A model generated the notes under the pieces. The model had not been told where the DNA came from. It made no database searches and saw only the letters and a list, made by a program, of their open reading frames with translations. This document shows positions 48,101 through 56,259 of a DNA stretch of 64,000 nt, in pieces. Each line of letters opens with the position of its first letter. Positions within the stretch are counted from its first letter, which is position 1. A program made the position numbers and the translations under genes. Origin of the DNA: Chloracidobacterium sp. (lineage in GTDB: Bacteria > Acidobacteriota > Blastocatellia > Pyrinomonadales > Pyrinomonadaceae); assembly GCA_016716365.1 (NCBI GenBank), contig JADJWM010000018.1, positions 124,001-188,000 of the forward strand. The letters are read 5' to 3'.

Positions 48101-48995
48101 AGGGCTTGCCGCCCTCGCCGAATCCGAGGAAATAGACCGGGCCGCCGATATCAAAACCGAAGAAGTGCTGGTTCTGCCGCGGCCTTTCCGTACCTAAAGC
48201 ATTGTTGAAGAAACTGTTCGCCTGGAGCGCGTCATTGCGGTTCATGTAGAAGAGACCGCCGTGAAAATCGTTCGTGCCGCCCTTGGTCACGAGAGTGACC
48301 TGGCCTACGCCACGGCCCTGATCCGATCCGACCGTGCCGGTCGTGATGCTGAATTCAGCGGTCGAGTTCAGCGACGGCGTGCTGATCGCGAACAACGAAC
48401 TCGTCTTTACGAAGTTGTCCATCGCGTTGATGCCGTCCTGTGTTACGTTGGTCGCCGTCTGGCGAAGGCCGGCGATCGACGATCCGCGGACGTTCGTGCC
48501 GGTCACCGCGATACCTGCCTGCAATCCGGCAAGTTCCAGCGGGTTGCGGGTCGGCAGCGGAAGGTCGACGACCTGCCGTGTGTTGATCGTGCTGGTCAAA
48601 CTCGGACTGGCCGTGTTGATGACCTCCTGGGCCGACGTTACGGTCACCGTTTCGCCTTCGAGACCAACCTCCAGCGTGATGTTGAGCTGGGAATTCTGCG
48701 CAACGGCCACGTTGTTTGTCGTTGCGACGTATTTCTTGAAACCCGTATTTTCGACCGTTACGGTGTATACGCCCGGCTGTAGTGCTTCGAATGCAAAGGT
48801 CCCTCCACTGCTAGTGGTCGTGGTCCTCTCGGCACCCGTTGCATTGTTTCTAGCCGTGACAGTTGCCCCGCCCACCAACGCCCCGTTTTGATCGGTGACG
48901 GTGCCGGACATCGACCCTGTCGTTTGAGCCTGTACCGTTATGGAGCAAAGGGCACCCATAAACAACAGTACAAAGCCAAAAACAAGCTTTCTCAT
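45123..48995 (-). CDS. TonB-dependent receptor with carboxypeptidase-regulatory-like domain (receptor 4)
   Basis: A 1290-residue outer-membrane receptor. The start at 48995 is chosen because GGAGG lies about 8 bases upstream and it begins the signal peptide (KLVFGFVLLFMGALCSITVQAQ). The regulatory-like domain is GSMSGTVTDQNGALVGGATV ... FAFEALQPGVYTVTVENTG. The plug includes TRQVVDLPLPTRNPLELAGL, NVTQDGINAMDN and GRGVGQVTLVTKGGTNDFHG. The barrel ends GGARVIHFQGSMRF. It is the largest intact receptor here. A sigma-54-type promoter at 49196-49211 lies upstream, next to an NtrC-type activator gene, suggesting regulated uptake of a nutrient. The substrate is unknown. Confidence 0.92.
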   Translation of the reverse strand: MRKLVFGFVLLFMGALCSITVQAQTTGSMSGTVTDQNGALVGGATVTARNNATGAERTTTTSSGGTFAFEALQPGVYTVTVENTGFKKYVATTNNVAVAQNSQLNITLEVGLEGETVTVTSAQEVINTASPSLTSTINTRQVVDLPLPTRNPLELAGLQAGIAVTGTNVRGSSIAGLRQTATNVTQDGINAMDNFVKTSSLFAISTPSLNSTAEFSITTGTVGSDQGRGVGQVTLVTKGGTNDFHGGLFYMNRNDALQANSFFNNALGTERPRQNQHFFGFDIGGPVYFLGFGEGGKPWWNGKDKAHFFFAYEGFRDNFSVTRNRTVLTPQARQGIFRYARTCPTAPPDPNCSNNVQTVNLLAIGNQNQLNPITMAILNNIPDPNNADAGDGFNTGGYRFNVSGVSNNDKYVARYDHQLVKDTYLGSHKFEFVFNYFKNILSPDTFNGLEAPFPGGVNSAQGGPRWLVTGALVSNFGSNINNVFRVGKQWAPVGFLLESDPTEPFIGFPGITSPYAGGGFLSQGRDTQVWQVSDNVSWSKGNHLFKFGGDYQRIYAYTFNDAGINQTITLGTPSTNNGGVSSDSFPGASSTVFTNARNIFANITGNLSVSAATLNVSSPTSGFVLGATRERVFLQKDLALYAQDQWRMKSNFTVNYGVRWEFMGVPTIPNGLAIQLTDHRHIFGISGYGNLFNPNAPAGAAPAVGTLDFVSGDTGIPLYKDDWNNFAPFVGFAWSPSFDGGIGKALFGSPGRSALRAGYSMSFIRDGFTVISNAMGVGTTNPGLITSTSTASNPITGVLTSAGVTLPIPTFSIPRTDRDNNLQNPSNGLWAIDPDLRIPFVHQFSFGYEREIFKDTAFEIRYSGNRGKQIWRAVDFNEVNIFENGFLDDFLRAQQNRAACAAAGTAVCRAAQTAAGVPAANLANSSFGNWGLPGQVPLTIFPRFFGTTIASQAANYANATFLNHLINNNVGSIASVLAFNAAYRSAREDPANGIPANFFVANPNALFARLLTNDSSSQYDSLQVELRRRFSGGLQFQADYTFSKALTDAPEALGNNQSTLENFRTLRDKGLDWSRSPADQTHRFVANALYDLPFGKGRRWLNSNEFINQVFGGWTVGGIATWSTNPPFFITSGRNSFNAFGVATEAANLPAQLLGMSFEQFMSNVGVYRTPGGIFWFNPDYLDISYDANGRVTGSELKDGLIGQPDPGTFGNFPKNSINAGKYFNLDMSVVKRFPIGERVKLELKTTFINILNNVNFAHGTAQFDSTQFGRITGTNGGARVIHFQGSMRF

Positions 48996-49158
48996 AATCG
49001 TCCTCCAAGTTGTTATTTTCACTGAATTTAGTGCTGCCTTAATCACAGTAGAAGGTATATAAATGACCCGGACGATTTTTCGAGTTGAAAATGACAATAC
49101 GGTGTCTCTCGTGAGAGAAGCACCCGGTTTTGTCCTTGATTCAATCGATTATCTTGCG

Positions 49159-49189
49159 AAAAACGGGTTAGACACGCATGTCTAACCCG
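49159..49189 (-). terminator. Palindromic hairpin plus T-tract (terminator or operator)
   Basis: CGGGTTAGAC (49164-49173) pairs perfectly with GTCTAACCCG (49180-49189). On the minus strand five T residues follow, so it could terminate the upstream NtrC-type transcript. It also overlaps the predicted start of the sigma-54 transcript (near 49185), so it may instead be a protein-binding palindrome or a 5' stabilising stem. Confidence 0.65.
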
Positions 49190-49195
49190 TAGATA

Positions 49196-49211
49196 GGCAA
49201 TCCAAGTGCCA
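49196..49211 (-). promoter_or_regulatory. Sigma-54 (-24/-12) promoter of TonB receptor 4
   Basis: On the minus strand the site reads TGGCAC-TTGGA-TTGC, a perfect match to the conserved TGGCAC-N5-TTGC of sigma-54 promoters. It faces receptor 4, about 200 bases upstream of its start. The adjacent upstream gene encodes an activator with the sigma-54-contacting GAFTGA loop. Confidence 0.7.
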
Positions 49212-49378
49212 CTTTCACGGTATAATTCGCGAAAGTCCGTAAGAGCATTATTTAGTGAAGGAAACAGGTGCTGCGAATGAACGCCGAAAAGCTTACCGAA
49301 TGAGGATCATCGTGGTTTCCGTGCGATTTTTTTGATTTTCGTTCATTATTTTGGATAAACCAATTTTTTGGGGGAAAG

Positions 49379-50788
49379 TCACGGGCGCGGAAGGATATTG
49401 TAGGACTTGATCTTCGAGTTCAGTGTTGTCGCGTTTAGCCCGAGAAGGCGTGCAGCCCGCGACTGATGTCCGCCCGTTTGGTCCAGCGCCCGTCGGATCA
49501 GATCGATCTCGAACCGTTTTACCTCGTCATAGAAGTTCACCCCGCGGGCAAGGTCGATATCGTCCGAAACACCCAAGGTTTGACGGACCATTTCAAGAGC
49601 TTTGCCCGGATCGCGGACCTCCGGCCGTAGGCACTCCACCGTGATCTCATCCGTCGATGCGATCACTACCGCCCGCTCGATAATGTTCTCGAGCTCCCGT
49701 ACATTACCCGGGTAGTGGTAATTCTCCAGTAGTGATAGGACTTGGGGCGATAGCTGGTCCGAGATCTCTCTCTCGTTTTCGTTGTTGTATTTGTGAATAA
49801 AGTGGATCGCAAGCGGCAGTATGTCCTCAGGCCGCTGCCTAAGCGCGGGAAGTTCGATCGGGACCACCGAGAGCCTGTAATACAGGTCCTCGCGAAAAGT
49901 GCCAGACTTCACGGCCTCTTTCAGATCAACATTTGTAGCAGCGATGATCCTGACGTCTACCTTCAGCGGTGTCGTGTCCCCAAGCGGAGTAAATTCACGC
50001 TCCTGGATCACGCGAAGCAGCCGGACCTGCGTTTCCGGCCGAAGGTCGCCTATCTCGTCGAGAAATATCGAACCCGAATCGGCCACTTCAAACAGACCCT
50101 TCTTCGCCGCTACCGCTCCCGTAAAGGCGCCCTTCGTGTGGCCAAATAGCTCGGATTCGAGCAGTTCCGACGGTATGTTCGAGCAGTTCACGACAACGAA
50201 CGGATTATCTACGCGCGGGCTTGCCTCATGGATCGCCTTTGCGATCAGTTCTTTTCCCGTACCGCTCTCGCCCGTAATAAGGACGGTCGAACGAGCCGGA
50301 GCGACCCGGTCCACAAGACGGAAGATATCTTCCATCTTCTCAGAGCGGCCAACGATAGAGTCCCGCTTTACCGATCGCGTCATTACCTGACGCAAGGTTC
50401 GCCGCTCTTCTTCCTTGCGTCTCTTTCTGATCCCTTTTGAAACGAAGGCGAGGATCTGGTCGTTCTGGAAGGGCTTCCGGATCACGCCGGTCGCTCCCTT
50501 CTCCCAGGCTGAAATGGCCGTATCGAACGTGGCGAATGCGGTGATCATCAGGACGACGGCTTCGGCATCGATTCGGATCAACTCTTCAAGCGCGGTAAGC
50601 CCTCCGATCCCCGGCATCGACACATCCATCAATACGACATCGAAAGGCTTTTCTGTATAGGCCTCGATCGCCTCTTCGCCCGTTTTGGCAAGCTCGACGC
50701 GATATCCGGCATTCGCGAGGATAGTCTCCAAAACCTCGCGCATTATTTCTTCATCATCACAGATCAGGATCGAGCCTTTTTTTGCCAT
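49379..50788 (-). CDS. Sigma-54-dependent response regulator, NtrC family
   Basis: A 469-residue activator with three domains. The receiver (1-120) has CDDEE acidic residues, phospho-acceptor Asp55 (LMDVSMPG), Thr83 and Lys105 (RKPF). The AAA+ domain (about 145-375) shows Walker A GESGTGKE, GAFTGA (KGAFTGAVAAKKG), Walker B SIFLDEIGDL, and the R-finger region EREFTPLGDTTPLKVDVRIIAATN. The C-terminal Fis-type helix-turn-helix is HQSRAARLLGLNATTLNSKI. It activates sigma-54 polymerase after phosphorylation. No histidine kinase is adjacent, so its sensor lies elsewhere. It sits directly upstream of a sigma-54 promoter for TonB receptor 4. Confidence 0.94.
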   Translation of the reverse strand: MAKKGSILICDDEEIMREVLETILANAGYRVELAKTGEEAIEAYTEKPFDVVLMDVSMPGIGGLTALEELIRIDAEAVVLMITAFATFDTAISAWEKGATGVIRKPFQNDQILAFVSKGIRKRRKEEERRTLRQVMTRSVKRDSIVGRSEKMEDIFRLVDRVAPARSTVLITGESGTGKELIAKAIHEASPRVDNPFVVVNCSNIPSELLESELFGHTKGAFTGAVAAKKGLFEVADSGSIFLDEIGDLRPETQVRLLRVIQEREFTPLGDTTPLKVDVRIIAATNVDLKEAVKSGTFREDLYYRLSVVPIELPALRQRPEDILPLAIHFIHKYNNENEREISDQLSPQVLSLLENYHYPGNVRELENIIERAVVIASTDEITVECLRPEVRDPGKALEMVRQTLGVSDDIDLARGVNFYDEVKRFEIDLIRRALDQTGGHQSRAARLLGLNATTLNSKIKSYNILPRP

Positions 50789-51007
50789 AAATTACCGACT
50801 GCCCCCGGCAACATTAGTGATGCCGAAAAAGGTGAAAGAGATTGATTATAATCAGACAAGGTCGAAAATCTAAAACGGTCAGACGGCAGGTACTCTTCAA
50901 GTGAACGCACCTCATCATCCTTACCTGCGAACGGCAAACTTCATGGGATTCTCGGCGGCCTGATCGAGGCCTCCTCGATCCAGTTAATGAGGTAATATAT
51001 CCCAAGA

Positions 51008-51598
51008 ATGCCCGCCGTTTACGACAAATACGCCGGCAACTACGATCGGTGCTTCGCGCCGCTCGAGCGTCTGGGCCTTGCCGAGTGGCGGCGCGAAGCG
51101 CTGGGCCTGATCCCCGCGGGATCCAGGATCCTCGAGCTTGGCTGCGGCGCTGGCGCCAATTCTGCATTCTATCCTCGGTCGCCGCTTGCCGTCTCCAGCG
51201 AGTTGTCGATCAAGATGCTCGAGGTCGCGAAACCGAAACGCGGGGCAAATCATCTTGTCCAGGCGGACGCTCAAAGCCTGCCGTTTGGTGAGGGCGAATT
51301 CGATTCCGCATTCGCGACGCTCGTTTTTTGCTCGATCCCCGATCCTTCCCTGGCGTTCGCGGAAGCCCGGCGCGTCCTTAGGCCCGGCGGACAGCTTGTG
51401 CTCCTTGAACACGTTCGGCCGCCCGGCCTGTTGGGCCCTCTATTCGACGGAATCAACAAAATAAGCCGACCTCTCTTTGACGACCACTTTAACCGCGAGA
51501 CCCTCTCGATCGCTCTCGATTCCGGATTCAAAGCGAAAAAGGTCGATCGCAAGCTCCTCGGCGTCGTTAACCTGATGGAGCTATACTCGACAAAATGA
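51008..51598 (+). CDS. Class I SAM-dependent methyltransferase
   Basis: A 196-residue soluble methyltransferase. SAM motif I is ILELGCGAGAN (about residues 41-51), motif II LVQADAQSLPFGEGEFDSAF, and motif III RRVLRPGGQLVLLEHVRP, the pattern of the UbiE/type 11 group. The start MPAVYDKYAGNYDR is typical for these proteins. It does not carry quinone-specific features that would prove UbiE/MenG activity, so the substrate is left open. Flanking genes give no pathway clue. Confidence 0.85.
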   Translation: MPAVYDKYAGNYDRCFAPLERLGLAEWRREALGLIPAGSRILELGCGAGANSAFYPRSPLAVSSELSIKMLEVAKPKRGANHLVQADAQSLPFGEGEFDSAFATLVFCSIPDPSLAFAEARRVLRPGGQLVLLEHVRPPGLLGPLFDGINKISRPLFDDHFNRETLSIALDSGFKAKKVDRKLLGVVNLMELYSTK

Positions 51599-51724
51599 CC
51601 GCGGCCGTCCGCCGACGATCTTACATCGTTGAATGCCGTTCGAGCCAAAATGAACCTTTCGAAGCCTCGTTCGTAATTATATAATTAGATTCGGCGCGGA
51701 CTATTCCGCCCGAATTGAACAGAA

Positions 51725-53509
51725 ATGGCAACTTCAAAAACAGCAAAAGTATTGATCATTGGCGGAGCGTTCGCCGTCATCTTGTTCCTTCTCGCGGTGA
51801 TCGGGATCGGCCTTCTCTTGACCTCGTTCAATCGCCCGACCGTGGCGCAAAAAAGCGTTCTGCTGCTCAACGTGAGCGGATCGCTGCCCGATTACACCCC
51901 GGACGACGCGGTCGCACGGGCTGTCGGCTTTGCCCAACCCCAGTCTTTCACAAGCCTGCTCACGCAGCTTCGAAAGGCTAAGGTCGACGACCGGATCCGC
52001 GCAGTAATGCTGGACATCAACTTTCCCGGCATTGGTTGGGGGCGGGCGGAGGAACTTCGCGACGCGATCGCAGATTTTCGAAGTTCGGGGAAAAAGGCCT
52101 ATGCCTACATGGAGATAGGGACGAACAAGGAGTACTTCATTGCGACCGCTGCGGACAAGATCTTTGTTCCGCCGTCGGGTGACCTTTTTGTTACCGGTCT
52201 TGCGGCCGAAGCGATGTTCTTCAAAGGTTCGCTCGATAAACTCGGTATCGAGGCCGAGGTCATCCAGGTCGGGCCGAAGTACAAGAACGCCCCCGACCAA
52301 TACACCAAGAAGGAAATGGGAGAGGGGCAGCGTGAAGTGATAAACGCCCTTCTCGACGAGTATTTCCTTCGAATGACCGAAGCGATCGCAGAGACTCGGA
52401 AGAAAGGCGTCGAAGACGTCCGGGCGATCATTGACGGGGCCCCGTACAACGCCCGACAAGCCCAGGAATTGGGCCTGATCGACGGAGCACTCTATCGTGA
52501 ACAGGTTTACGATGTGATCAAGTCCGAGATCGGATACGGCGAGAATGAGGGACTCCAGACGGTTCGTGCAAGTCAATATCGTGACATACCGTCGGACTCG
52601 CTCGGACTGAATAACGGCGAAAAGGTCGCTGTCATTTTTGCCTCCGGCCCGATCAATGTCGGACGGTCGAACGATGGGCCCTTCGGCGATTCGACGGTTG
52701 GCTCCGACACGGTGGTCCAGGCCGTTAACGATGCGGCCGCCGACACCACGGTAAAGGCGATCATCCTTAGGGTTGATTCCCCGGGGGGCTCGGCGCTGGC
52801 ATCCGATCTGATGTGGTTCGCGATTGAGAATGCCAAGGCAAAGAAACCGGTCGTCGTTTCGATGGGCGACGTCGCTGCCTCCGGTGGCTACTATATCGCG
52901 ACCAACGCTCACAAGATCGTCGCCCAGCCGACGACCGTTACAGGGTCGATCGGGGTCTTCATGGGCAAGCCTATTGTAAAAGGAATGTACGATTGGCTCG
53001 GCATTACGAACGAATACATCCTTCGCGGGAAGAACGCGGGCGTGTTTCGGGTCACCGAAAAATGGACGCCGGAAGAGCGTGCCCGCATGGAAGCCCAGAC
53101 CAACGGGATCTATTTCGACAATTTCCTCCCCAAGGTCGCCAGCGGGCGAAACATCACCGCCGAGCGTGCCAATGAGCTAGGCCAGGGGCGGGTTTGGACC
53201 GGCACGCAAGCCAAAGAAAATGGGCTCATCGACGAATTCGGCGGGCTTGAGAGGGCGATCCAGATCGCCAAAGAGCTTGCTCAGCTTCCCGCTGACAAGG
53301 ATGTCCGAAGAGTCGTTTTCCCGGCTCCGAGGCCGTTCATCGAGACGCTTTTCGCCGAGGAAGATTCAGCTGAACTGAAGGCCCAACGGGCCCTGCTTCA
53401 GTCGTTGCCCGAAGATGCCCGCCGGGCCCTTCGGTTCACATCTATGTTCGATCGGATGAAGCGAGGCGAGTCGATGCTGCTTATGCCTTTCGAATTGACC
53501 GTGAAATAA
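51725..53509 (+). CDS. sppA: Signal peptide peptidase SppA, 67-kDa type
   Basis: SppA degrades cleaved signal peptides in the inner membrane. The 594-residue form has two tandem S49 domains and an N-terminal membrane anchor (VLIIGGAFAVILFLLAVIGIGLLL). The catalytic Ser is in the C-terminal repeat (DVAASGGYYIA), and the general-base Lys is in the N-terminal repeat (QVGPKYKNAPDQYT), the split dyad of the E. coli type. RVDSPGGSALASD precedes the Ser, and VTGSIGVFMGKP follows. The chosen ATG begins MATSKTAKV. A strong terminator follows. Confidence 0.94.
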   Translation: MATSKTAKVLIIGGAFAVILFLLAVIGIGLLLTSFNRPTVAQKSVLLLNVSGSLPDYTPDDAVARAVGFAQPQSFTSLLTQLRKAKVDDRIRAVMLDINFPGIGWGRAEELRDAIADFRSSGKKAYAYMEIGTNKEYFIATAADKIFVPPSGDLFVTGLAAEAMFFKGSLDKLGIEAEVIQVGPKYKNAPDQYTKKEMGEGQREVINALLDEYFLRMTEAIAETRKKGVEDVRAIIDGAPYNARQAQELGLIDGALYREQVYDVIKSEIGYGENEGLQTVRASQYRDIPSDSLGLNNGEKVAVIFASGPINVGRSNDGPFGDSTVGSDTVVQAVNDAAADTTVKAIILRVDSPGGSALASDLMWFAIENAKAKKPVVVSMGDVAASGGYYIATNAHKIVAQPTTVTGSIGVFMGKPIVKGMYDWLGITNEYILRGKNAGVFRVTEKWTPEERARMEAQTNGIYFDNFLPKVASGRNITAERANELGQGRVWTGTQAKENGLIDEFGGLERAIQIAKELAQLPADKDVRRVVFPAPRPFIETLFAEEDSAELKAQRALLQSLPEDARRALRFTSMFDRMKRGESMLLMPFELTVK

Positions 53510-53543
53510 GCTCTCGGGTAGGTCCGCGAACGGAACTCCTTGA

Positions 53544-53590
53544 AGTGAAGCGCTGGGTTGAACTATAATCCCAGCGCTTCACTCTTTTCT
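53544..53590 (+). terminator. Rho-independent terminator of sppA
   Basis: AGTGAAGCGCTGGG (53544-53557) pairs perfectly over 14 bp with CCCAGCGCTTCACT (53570-53583) across a 12-base loop, followed by CTTTTCT. Confidence 0.85.
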
Positions 53591-53616
53591 GGACATAATT
53601 TCTTGGAGGGCAGTTT

Positions 53617-54024
53617 ATGGTACGCATCATTCTGGGTGTCGTCGCGGGTTTCATCGTTTGGTCGATACTTTGGGTCGGCAGCGACCAGGTGCTGATGAAT
53701 CTTTCTCGTGATTGGTATGGCGCCCATCAAAACGGCTTTGAAACTGCGATGATGAACGGCCAGCCGTTCGCCGTCGACACGACAATTCTCGTGCTCCATA
53801 TTATAAGGAGCATCATCTTTTCGCTGATGGCGGGCTTCCTGGCGGCCTTCATCGCGAACGAGAACCGAAAGGCCCCGCTTGTGCTTGGCATCCTACTTTT
53901 ATTGTTTGGGCTGGGCGTTCAGGTGATGGTGTGGAATTATCTTCCCGTTTGGTACCACGTGGTCTTTCTTGGATTGCTCGTACCGATGACCGTCGTTGGT
54001 GGCAAGCTTAAGTCGAGCGCTTAG
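53617..54024 (+). CDS. Small membrane protein of unknown function
   Basis: A 135-residue protein with about four membrane helices (MVRIILGVVAGFIVWSILWVG, VLHIIRSIIFSLMAGFLAAFI, LVLGILLLLFGLGVQVMVW and YHVVFLGLLVPMTVVGGKL). A TTGGAGG ribosome-binding site lies 7 bases before the start. The glycine-rich first helix and the N-terminal VRIILGVVAGFIVW pattern are seen in small uncharacterised membrane proteins. It is a single gene between the sppA terminator and a convergent YkgJ-type gene. Its function is unknown. Confidence 0.75.
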   Translation: MVRIILGVVAGFIVWSILWVGSDQVLMNLSRDWYGAHQNGFETAMMNGQPFAVDTTILVLHIIRSIIFSLMAGFLAAFIANENRKAPLVLGILLLLFGLGVQVMVWNYLPVWYHVVFLGLLVPMTVVGGKLKSSA

Positions 54025-54054
54025 CTGGTGGCCATTTTAGGATAGGCACCGGGT

Positions 54055-54579
54055 TCATCGAATGCGTTCGGTAAGCGCTAACGGAAGCGGTTTTGGTATC
54101 GCATCATCCCGATAAACCCTTCGGTTTAGCGAATCGACTTCTCTCTCGGTTTCCGTAAGGAGGTACTCTGGGGGCAGGTCTTCGCGCTGTTCGTAACATG
54201 CGTGGGCAATGCAGGGTAGCGGTTTCGCGGTGTGATGAACCAGACATCCCCGGCCGGGTTCGAAAAGCGGACAGGAATAAGTGCCTGGTCCTTCGTCATC
54301 GATCTCATCGAGACCATATTCGGTAACCGTCCTGAAGGTTCTCTCCATCACATCGTTCTTAAGAACAGGTTCAAGTTCGCTAATAGAGCGAAGGATCGAG
54401 GCGGCTTCCAGCCTCGATATCCATACGTTCACAAAATGTGCGTCCGTGCAGCAGGCCCCAGGACTGGTGCATGTCGCGCAACTCTTCGCCCTGGCCTCAA
54501 ATCCAGCCAGCCGTTCTCTGAATCGTTCTCGGATCGACGTTAATTTAGCGATCGCCGCGGTTTCGGAGAGCCATTTCAT
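54055..54579 (-). CDS. YkgJ-family cysteine-cluster protein
   Basis: About 174 residues from the ATG at 54579 (MKWLSETAAIAKL), which has GGAGA 12 bases upstream; an upstream ATG at 54642 is possible. The cysteine cluster includes CATC, ACC, SCPLF, GCLVH, PCIAHACY, the spaced pattern (CxxC...CC...CP...C...C) of the YkgJ/UPF0153 zinc- or iron-chelating domain. His and Cys residues are concentrated between about 30 and 140. The biochemical role is unknown. It diverges from the DUF481 gene. Confidence 0.75.
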   Translation of the reverse strand: MKWLSETAAIAKLTSIRERFRERLAGFEARAKSCATCTSPGACCTDAHFVNVWISRLEAASILRSISELEPVLKNDVMERTFRTVTEYGLDEIDDEGPGTYSCPLFEPGRGCLVHHTAKPLPCIAHACYEQREDLPPEYLLTETEREVDSLNRRVYRDDAIPKPLPLALTERIR

Positions 54580-54719
54580 CCTTTCGAGAGTATCTCCGTA
54601 TGATCGCCGGGCGGTCAAGGTCGGCCCGATCCTACGACACAAGGGCCGGAATAGCTAGTGTTATGAAAATCGAGACTATATAATTTGACCTGTTTCAAGA
54701 TTCACCCACACAACCTGAG

Positions 54720-55712
54720 ATGAGAATGATGATCAAACGCCCGGCAGCCGCCGTGCTGATAATTTTGGGAACGCTCAATGTGTTCGCCGACGACATCACA
54801 TTGAGGAACGGCGACCGTGTTTCGGGAAAGATCGTCGAGCAAACCGACGATTGGGTAACGGTCGAAACGGAGTACGCGGGCAAAGTAAGGATTGGCCGTG
54901 CCTTTATCGCAAAGATAGCCGAAAAGGCAGCACCTTCCGTTCCGCCCGCGATGGTCAAGGCAGAGTCTTCGGTAAAAAAAGAGGATCCGGCACCGCCTCC
55001 ATCGAAAGCGAAGTTATTTGGCGGCCGGTTCATGGGCCTTGCGGACGGGTGGGAAGGCAATGCCAATATCGGTTTTAGCTATACTTCGGGCAACTCGAAT
55101 ATCACGACCCTCTCGACCGGTCTGCGCGCTGTAAAGAACGGCGGCAGCGATAAACTCACGGTCTATGTTCGAAGCCATTGGCACAGCAACCATGGCACCG
55201 GACAGCTTGTCACGACCCAGAACGCTTTTTGGGGCGGAGGGCGTTACGACCGGAACCTGAAGAGGCGCGTTTTCGGTTTCGTTTCGTACGATTTCGAACG
55301 CGACAGGCCGAAAAAATTGAATTTTCGTTCGGTCGTTGGCGGCGGTTTGGGCCACCACCTTGTCAAGAACGATCGCACCGAGGTCGACGTGCTTGCCGGG
55401 GCCGGATGGAACCGTACGTGGCAGGCGGGCCCGAATACCGACACCCCTGAAGCCCTTTTCGGCGCCGTCCTTAAACATAGGTTCAACGAACGTATTCGGG
55501 CCCAGCAGACCTCGACCTACTACCAGAATATGACCGCGCTTTCGAGCTACCGTTTCTTGTTCGATGCATCGATCTCCGCCGATGTTACAAAGAGGATCGG
55601 TTTTTTCGTCACAGTCGGCGACCGGTTCAACAATAAGCCAGCGGGAACCGCAAAACGGAACGATTTTCTTTTCACGACGGGGATGAAATGGAATTTCGGC
55701 AAGAAAAAATGA
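54720..55712 (+). CDS. DUF481 outer-membrane beta-barrel protein
   Basis: A 330-residue exported protein. The signal peptide is RPAAAVLIILGTLNVFA. A short N-terminal domain (DDITLRNGDRVSGKIVEQTD ... YAGKVRIG) has an SH3/LSm-like appearance. A Pro/Lys linker leads to the DUF481 barrel from about residue 115: GWEGNANIGFSYTSGNSNIT, RVFGFVSYDFERDRPKKLN, GGGLGHHLVKNDRTEVDV and the terminal NDFLFTTGMKWNFGKKK. The family (YdiY-like) is of unknown function but is repeatedly placed in the outer membrane. Confidence 0.86.
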   Translation: MRMMIKRPAAAVLIILGTLNVFADDITLRNGDRVSGKIVEQTDDWVTVETEYAGKVRIGRAFIAKIAEKAAPSVPPAMVKAESSVKKEDPAPPPSKAKLFGGRFMGLADGWEGNANIGFSYTSGNSNITTLSTGLRAVKNGGSDKLTVYVRSHWHSNHGTGQLVTTQNAFWGGGRYDRNLKRRVFGFVSYDFERDRPKKLNFRSVVGGGLGHHLVKNDRTEVDVLAGAGWNRTWQAGPNTDTPEALFGAVLKHRFNERIRAQQTSTYYQNMTALSSYRFLFDASISADVTKRIGFFVTVGDRFNNKPAGTAKRNDFLFTTGMKWNFGKKK

Positions 55713-55800
55713 GTCGGTCGCGTTGAAAATTCGTCTAAAGTCCAACAGAATAAAGGTTAAATAACAGACCAACAGACTATTCGATCATAGGGTGTTAATT

Positions 55801-56259
55801 ATGCTTAAAGAAGGGGACAAAGCTCCCGATTTTACCGCTAAGGACCAGGAGGGCAACAAGGTCAAACTTTCCGATCATAAGGGAAACCGCGTCGTCTTGT
55901 ACTTTTATCCGAAGGACGACACGCCAGGCTGCACCAAAGAGGCCTGCTCCTTCCGTGACGCCGACAGCGTCTACAAAAAGAAGGGGATCAAGGTATTCGG
56001 CGTGTCAATCGACGATGAAAAGTCGCATCAGAAGTTCATTACCAAATACAGCCTCCCATTCGACCTTCTGGCCGATACCGATAAGAAGATCGTCGAAAAG
56101 TACGGCGTTTGGGGCGAAAAAAGCATGTACGGAAAGAAGTATATGGGTACCCTCCGAAAGACGTTCCTGATCGGCGAGGACGGTAAGATCGTAAAGATCT
56201 TCGACAAGGTGAAGGTCGCCGAGCATGCCGATGAGGTGCTCAAGGCATTCGGTGAATAA
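55801..56259 (+). CDS. bcp: Thioredoxin-dependent peroxiredoxin (Bcp/PrxQ)
   Basis: A 152-residue peroxiredoxin reducing H2O2 and organic hydroperoxides at the expense of thioredoxin. The start at 55801 is preferred (AGGG upstream) over the GTG at 55792. The peroxidatic Cys is in DDTPGCTKEACSFRD, with the resolving Cys five residues later, as in the atypical 2-Cys PrxQ class. YPKDDTPGCT and VSIDDEKSHQKF are typical. There is no signal peptide, so it is cytosolic. The stop overlaps the start of the rhodanese lipoprotein gene (TAATGATG), so the two are translationally coupled. Confidence 0.94.
   Translation: MLKEGDKAPDFTAKDQEGNKVKLSDHKGNRVVLYFYPKDDTPGCTKEACSFRDADSVYKKKGIKVFGVSIDDEKSHQKFITKYSLPFDLLADTDKKIVEKYGVWGEKSMYGKKYMGTLRKTFLIGEDGKIVKIFDKVKVAEHADEVLKAFGE

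Larger units (their letters stand above)
48996..49378. other. Regulatory intergenic region between TonB receptor 4 and the NtrC-type gene
   Basis: This gap of about 380 bases holds the ribosome-binding site of receptor 4, a perfect palindrome with adjacent T-tract at 49159-49189, and a -24/-12 promoter at 49196-49211. No coding sequence is credible. The 165 bases between the promoter and the activator gene are where enhancer sites would be expected, but I could not identify one. Confidence 0.65.

Noticed and set aside
51734..52912. A 392-codon minus-strand open frame
   Set aside because: It is antisense to sppA and its translation is compositionally a shadow.
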